Assembly: GCA_023105745.1 (NCBI GenBank)
Contig: JALGQZ010000011.1
Location: 47,088,698 to 47,152,697 of the forward strand
Length of the DNA stretch: 64,000 bases
Direction: 5' to 3'
From: Austropuccinia psidii
Lineage: Eukaryota > Basidiomycota > Pucciniomycetes > Pucciniales > Sphaerophragmiaceae
Numbering within the stretch: the first letter of the stretch is position 1; each line of letters starts with the position of its first letter. A model generated the notes under the pieces. The model did no database searches. It was not told the DNA's origin and was given only the letters and a program-made list of their open reading frames with translations. A program made the translations under genes and the position numbers. Shown here piece after piece: positions 59,880-64,000 of the stretch.

Positions 59880-60800
59880 ATGAGAGAAAAGCTGATTGAT
59901 CTCTTGTTTAAAGACAAAAATGCCTTTGTAACTGACAAAGGGCCACTAGGTGCAATAATTGGGCATAAATTAGACATTATTCTTAATGTGGAAAAACCTT
60001 ATCCACCCTTATTAAAAAGACCAGCTTACCCAGCTAGCCCAAGAGCTCAAGAAACCCTAGAGGTATGCATTGAAGAATTAATGGACCTTGGATTATTAAG
60101 GAAATTAGGACATAATGGACAAGTAGAAGTCAATATACCTGTCATTATAGCTTGGAATAATGGAAAATCAAGGATGGTAGGGGGCTTTAGAGCTCTAAAT
60201 ACCTGTACTATCCCTAAAAGACATCCAATAACCAGAATTCATGAGACGTTAACACAAATTTCACAAGCTAAGCTCATTACAGCCAGGGATGCTCTAAAGC
60301 ATTTTCACAAAAATTTATTAACAGACTATTACAAAAAACTACTGAGGATAATAGTCCACTGTGGAATTTATGAATACTTAATAATTCCATTTGGTATAAA
60401 AAATGAACCTTCCCAATATCAAAGAATGATGAATACCATATTTCCTGAAGAATTATAAGAAGGATGTTAAATTATCTATATTGATGATATCATAGTTTTT
60501 TGAAAAACTTGGGACAGTCACTTAACAAGACTAGAAAGAGTCTTGCAAAAAATAGTACAAGTAAATATGAAAATTTCCTTGGCAAAATGTCATTTTTCAT
60601 ACAGTGAACTGAAAGCAATAGGGCATGTTGTACCTGGACTAAGTTTGGGCATAGACAAAACCAAAGTAGCAGAAGTACTACTAAAGCAATTGCCCCAAAC
60701 CAAGAAAGAAATGAAATCATTTGTAGGATTTGCTGGAGATTACAGGCAGAATATAAAGTACTTTGCAAGAATTTCCAAATCCTTGTAAAAGCTCTGTAAC
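59880..60800 (+). pseudogene. pol: R8 reverse transcriptase
   Basis: The open part 59880-60458 has [33 protein letters not shown] (normal D in GDFRAL replaced by G), ARDALKHFHKNLL (normal [10 protein letters not shown]) and PFGIKNEPSQYQRMM. A TAA follows, then the YIDD motif at about 60477-60488, then a second open part 60543-60788. Several catalytic-region residues have changed, so the enzyme is dead. Confidence 0.85.
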
Positions 60801-61427
60801 AAACAGACAGTATATGATATTACTGAAGGAAGCATTAAATAATATGAGGAATTGAAAAATGCCCTCACAAATGCCCCATTTCTTCCAATGCCAGATTGGA
60901 AAATACCTTTCAGGCTATACATTTATACTTTTGGAGAAGTACCAGGTGCTGCACTACACAAGACACAAATTATTAATGATAAACCTGTTGAAGGAACAAT
61001 TTGCTTCATTTCAAGTCAAATTAAGCAAAAAGAAGCAAGATATGGAGCAAGCAAAATACAATTTCTTTGCCTAGTGTGGGCTTTAGAAAAATTACACCAT
61101 TATTTGGATGGAACAGTGTTTGATGTAACAACAGACTGCAATGCCGTACAATCTTCATTGAACATGAATACATAGACACATGCTGAGATAGAAAATTGCT
61201 GTCCAATAATATGGAGGAAATATGACTACAGTATATAAATCTGAAAATATTCATAAAAATGCAGATGGTCTTAGCAGATGGGCTTTGGAAAATACACCTG
61301 AAAACCCAGCATGGGTACCACAGGAATAACATCATATAGAAGGCCTATGTGTCACAGATACTGGAACAGAGCTCGTGAACCAATTTAAAGAAAGATACAA
61401 GATGGAAAAGAACTTTCATACCTTATG
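60801..61427 (+). pseudogene. pol: R8 RNase H and start of integrase, cut by R10
   Basis: RNase H pieces are [34 protein letters not shown] (YIDA lost), [26 protein letters not shown] and [12 protein letters not shown], then DGLSRW near 61260-61285. The integrase N-terminal region starts near 61350 and is broken off at 61427 by the R10 LTR. Confidence 0.8.
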
Positions 61428-62849
61428 TGTCAGGATGAGTCTATGTTGAAGTGGTAATAAAGCTATTTACAACCAAACCTATGACTATGACACGTGAAAA
61501 ATAGTTTCAAATGCTTTTATAAAGGTTAAAGATTGTTTAATTTAATAATAAAAGGGCTTTACTATAAGGAATATAGTGGTGGTGAGCGCTGTTGAAAGCC
61601 CTGGGTGCAGCTTTACCTGTTGGGTTACAATAATAAAGACTACAATACTTTAATTTTAGAGTATACCTGGTTATTACCCAAGAGTAAAACTTTTTTTGAC
61701 AGTTTACTACGTAGGGTATTCAAGAAAAGGATGAGGAGACAATTCTGGCTGTGAAAAGCCTCCTTTTTATCCTGAAATGGGGTGGAAAGGGTGCTAGACC
61801 TTTCCACGTAGAGGAAGTGAAGAGTTTTTCACTCTCTAGTACTGGCTTGTGGTTTGAAAACAGCCTGTATAGCCTGTATTGGGCTAAGATGTGATTTTGA
61901 AACCACATCTGGGCAGTTTCCACCAATACAGGGTGAAAAACTTCATCTGGGGACCTCACAACCTGATTCTGACGTGTATGACGCGTAGAATGCTGTACAG
62001 AAACTGTATGGGACCCCAGTATTGACTGACATATGAGGTATTAAAGTAAAAAAAGGCTTCTTTGTCTATTTTACACCTCATATTCATGATTATGGGATAT
62101 TATCCCATGGTAAGGCTGTATATGACATCAGGTGGGAATCTGACCTTAAAACAGCCATAACTCTGTCAATTCTTGAGATATCGACCTCAGAATTGGTTCA
62201 GTGTGTATCCCTGTATGTGCTCTACACAATGGTACCCCATTTGATATGAGTATCATTAAATATGGCAAAGTTATCCCATGTACAAGAGTTTTGTACATTT
62301 GTGTGTTTTAGGCAAAAAGCTGTATTGAGCTTGTTTGCCCCATGACTTCTGCAGTAGTTGAGATATGGGGGAGTGGATGACACCATCAGATAGCCCTGAT
62401 TGTGCTCTTTCCAAAAAGACCCCACTTCAAGTATCCCACACTAAAACTGTAGAAGGTAGATGAGAGGTGAATGTTTTACTCACCCTTATTTGGCCTGGAA
62501 TTGACCATAACTGCAGTAATATTGGTGCTAGCTCAGTTTGGCTGGTACCAATGGATAGCCCTGGCTTAGAGCTTCATTTTGAATACCCATTTGATGGGGT
62601 TAAGCCTCTCCTTCTAGATTTTAGATGGGAGGTGAAAATTAAGGTTTATGCTGAGCAATAACTTTGTTATTTCTTGTCCTATGGTGATGGGACTTATATT
62701 TTCAGAAAGAGGTGAGTTTCCTCTTTTATTTAATATGTTTTGAGCTGCTTTGGCTCAGCTCCATGTTTTGGTGGTATCTTGGCTATACCATTGGTTTATG
62801 GCATTGTGGCTGTCATGCTTGTGCTCTGGTTTTGAGTCACAGGCTAACA
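61428..62849 (-). repeat. R10 3' LTR (LTR family B, 1422 bp)
   Basis: On the plus strand it begins TGTCAGGATGAG and ends GGCTAACA. The element-strand form is TGTTAGCC...CTGACA. The left flank TTATG (61423-61427) is one half of the expected target duplication; the other half is outside the window. It is closely similar to 7297-8735. Confidence 0.9.
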
Positions 62850-62867
62850 TACCTTCCCTCCAAAAAA
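62850..62867 (-). promoter_or_regulatory. R10 polypurine tract
   Basis: The minus strand reads TTTTTTGGAGGGAAGGTA directly before the LTR start TGTTAGCC. Confidence 0.8.
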
Positions 62868-62873
62868 GGCTCA

Positions 62874-64000
62874 TCATTGATGAGACTGTTCAGTCCTCCT
62901 AGAGGCGCTGAATCTCCTTAGATTAAGTTTCCAATCTGGTATGGCATCTTCTGCCAACCATTTGTCTTTATCAGCTGTTTGGTGCTTGAATCTGACTAAG
63001 TATTGTCTTTGATCCCTCCCATTAAGTCTGATCTTCCTGGCCCTGATTATTTTACTCACAGGTCCTGGGGAGTCCTCCACTTCCACTATATCAGGTGGTG
63101 TGGGGTTCTTCTTCTTGGAGGGGAATTTATCCTCCTCTGTTTGGAAGTATGGTTTGACCAATCTTACTGGGAAGACTGGGTGCTTCCTGGAAAATTCCTC
63201 TGTAACTTTGACTTCCACTGCATTCTTTCCTATCAGCTTAATGATAGTGAAAGGCCCTACAAATGAGTCCCTCATCTTCTTGGGTCCTTTAAGATTATTA
63301 AAGTTCAGTGTAGACACTAGTACCTGGTCCCCTTCTTTGAAGTCAGGTTCCATGTGTGTCTTGTCCCACCTCTGCTTATTATAATCTTTTGCTTCAGCTA
63401 TTCATTTAGCAGCTGTATCACAAGCCCTCTTCCACATATCATGGAAGTCTTTGGCTGTGGGGTGGATGGTTAGAAGATTCTTCAAATGATCAACAGGTAA
63501 CAAGGGATTCCACCCTTTCTGTACCAGTGACGCTGTTTTTCCTGTGGTAGAGTGCTGACTTGTATTATAAGCCAGCTGGACAGCTGGTAGAAGCGTAACC
63601 CAGTCATGGGTGTATCCTTCATGGTCCTTGTATTCCATTCCATAGGCACAGAACCTTCTAAGGATGTCCTCCATAGTCTGGATCATCCTTTCAGCTAGGC
63701 CATCTGTTTGGTGATGGTAAGATGTGGAAAAAGCAAACTTGGTGCCAAGCATGTCATACAAGTTGGTCCAAAATTCAGATGTGAATTTTAGGTCCCTATC
63801 ACTAATGATGATTTTAGGGACTCCACAGGCAGATATGATGTTATTCCAAAATAAAAGAGCAGTATCCATGGCTGTGTCCTCTTTGTGGCATGGTAGACAC
63901 CTCATGCCTTTGCTGAATCTATCAACTATGATCAAACAGGCATTGTAGTTTTCTTTGCCTCCTGGGACAAGTCCTGTAACCCAGTCCATGTTGATGGCTT
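62874..64000 (-). pseudogene. pol: R10 integrase core, GPF module and chromodomain, one TGA
   Basis: The frame enters from the right edge and runs to a stop at 62874-62876, with one internal TGA at about 63404-63402 in the helical segment after the catalytic core. The integrase core starts at the first catalytic Asp (MDWVTGL, 63989), with [10 protein letters not shown] and DGLAERM supplying the other two. GPFTIIKLIG lies near 63270-63240. The C-terminal chromodomain is RQYLVRFKHQTADKDKWLAE (about 63000-62930). One basic residue of a KK pair ([12 protein letters not shown]) is missing compared with what the segment's repeats elsewhere would suggest; that is minor. Apart from the TGA the protein looks sound. 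Confidence 0.85.

Larger units (their letters stand above)
44248..61427 (+). mobile_element. R8: old chromovirus (LTR family D), host of R9 and R10
   Basis: The internal region is in two pieces, 46171-46854 and 57137-61427, with R9 between them at a GACTA target site. R10 cuts it again at 61427 (left flank TTATG). Leader, ORF1, gag, protease, RT, RNase H and the start of integrase can all be read, with many stops. It is most similar to R4's internal region. Confidence 0.9.
61428..64000 (-). mobile_element. R10: 3' end of a family-B chromovirus
   Basis: This comprises the 3' LTR, polypurine tract (minus strand, 62867-62850), chromodomain and integrase; the element continues past the window end. 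It is inserted in R8 integrase. It shows little decay and is probably young. Confidence 0.9.

Overview
This window looks like about 64 kb of an AT-rich, transposon-saturated fungal genome, most likely a rust fungus (Pucciniales). That is an inference from several signs: short GT-AG introns with CTAAC or CTGAT-like branch sites, strong CpG depletion, and nested Ty3/gypsy chromoviruses. From memory, the protein families most resemble those of the myrtle rust Austropuccinia psidii; this was not checked by search. Only one ordinary host gene is recognisable, a four-exon gene at 27172-28264 for a small glycine-rich membrane protein, in a short GC-rich and CpG-rich island.

Layout. R1 (1-2920, minus) is the 5' end of a chromovirus inserted in R2 (2921-8735, minus). 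R2 is inserted in an older relative, R3 (8736-10388, minus). R4 (10389-17806, plus) is a recombinant whose 5' LTR and 3' LTR belong to different families. R5 (17807 to about 22030, minus) is the decayed gag-protease of another gypsy lineage. Two minisatellites and a long hairpin follow (22366-24308), then a decayed hAT transposase (24880-26830), the host gene, and LTR fragments. R6 (31062-40116, minus) is a decayed chromovirus carrying a solo LTR with a perfect TSD. A fragment of R5-like gag lies at about 41640-42260. R7 is an LTR (43258-44247) broken by R8 (44248-61427, plus). R8 is itself broken by R9 (46855-57136, plus; nearly intact, LTRs almost identical, TSD GACTA) and by R10 (61428 to the window end, minus).

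Most interesting point. Four elements from four LTR families (R1, R2, R8, R9) share an unusual 5' organisation. A first protein (ORF1, about 280-335 aa) seems to be made only from spliced RNA. The gag AUG lies inside the ORF1 intron, and the intron's AG is the first two bases of an early Arg codon of gag. Splicing therefore removes the gag start and moves reading into the other frame, across some 600-700 bases that both genes use. Unspliced RNA would give Gag-Pol, and spliced RNA would give ORF1. In all four, the first ORF1 exon starts with an in-frame TG straight after an AG, so even the ORF1 AUG may be created by splicing; in R9 a GTAAGT donor preceded by A sits in the LTR.
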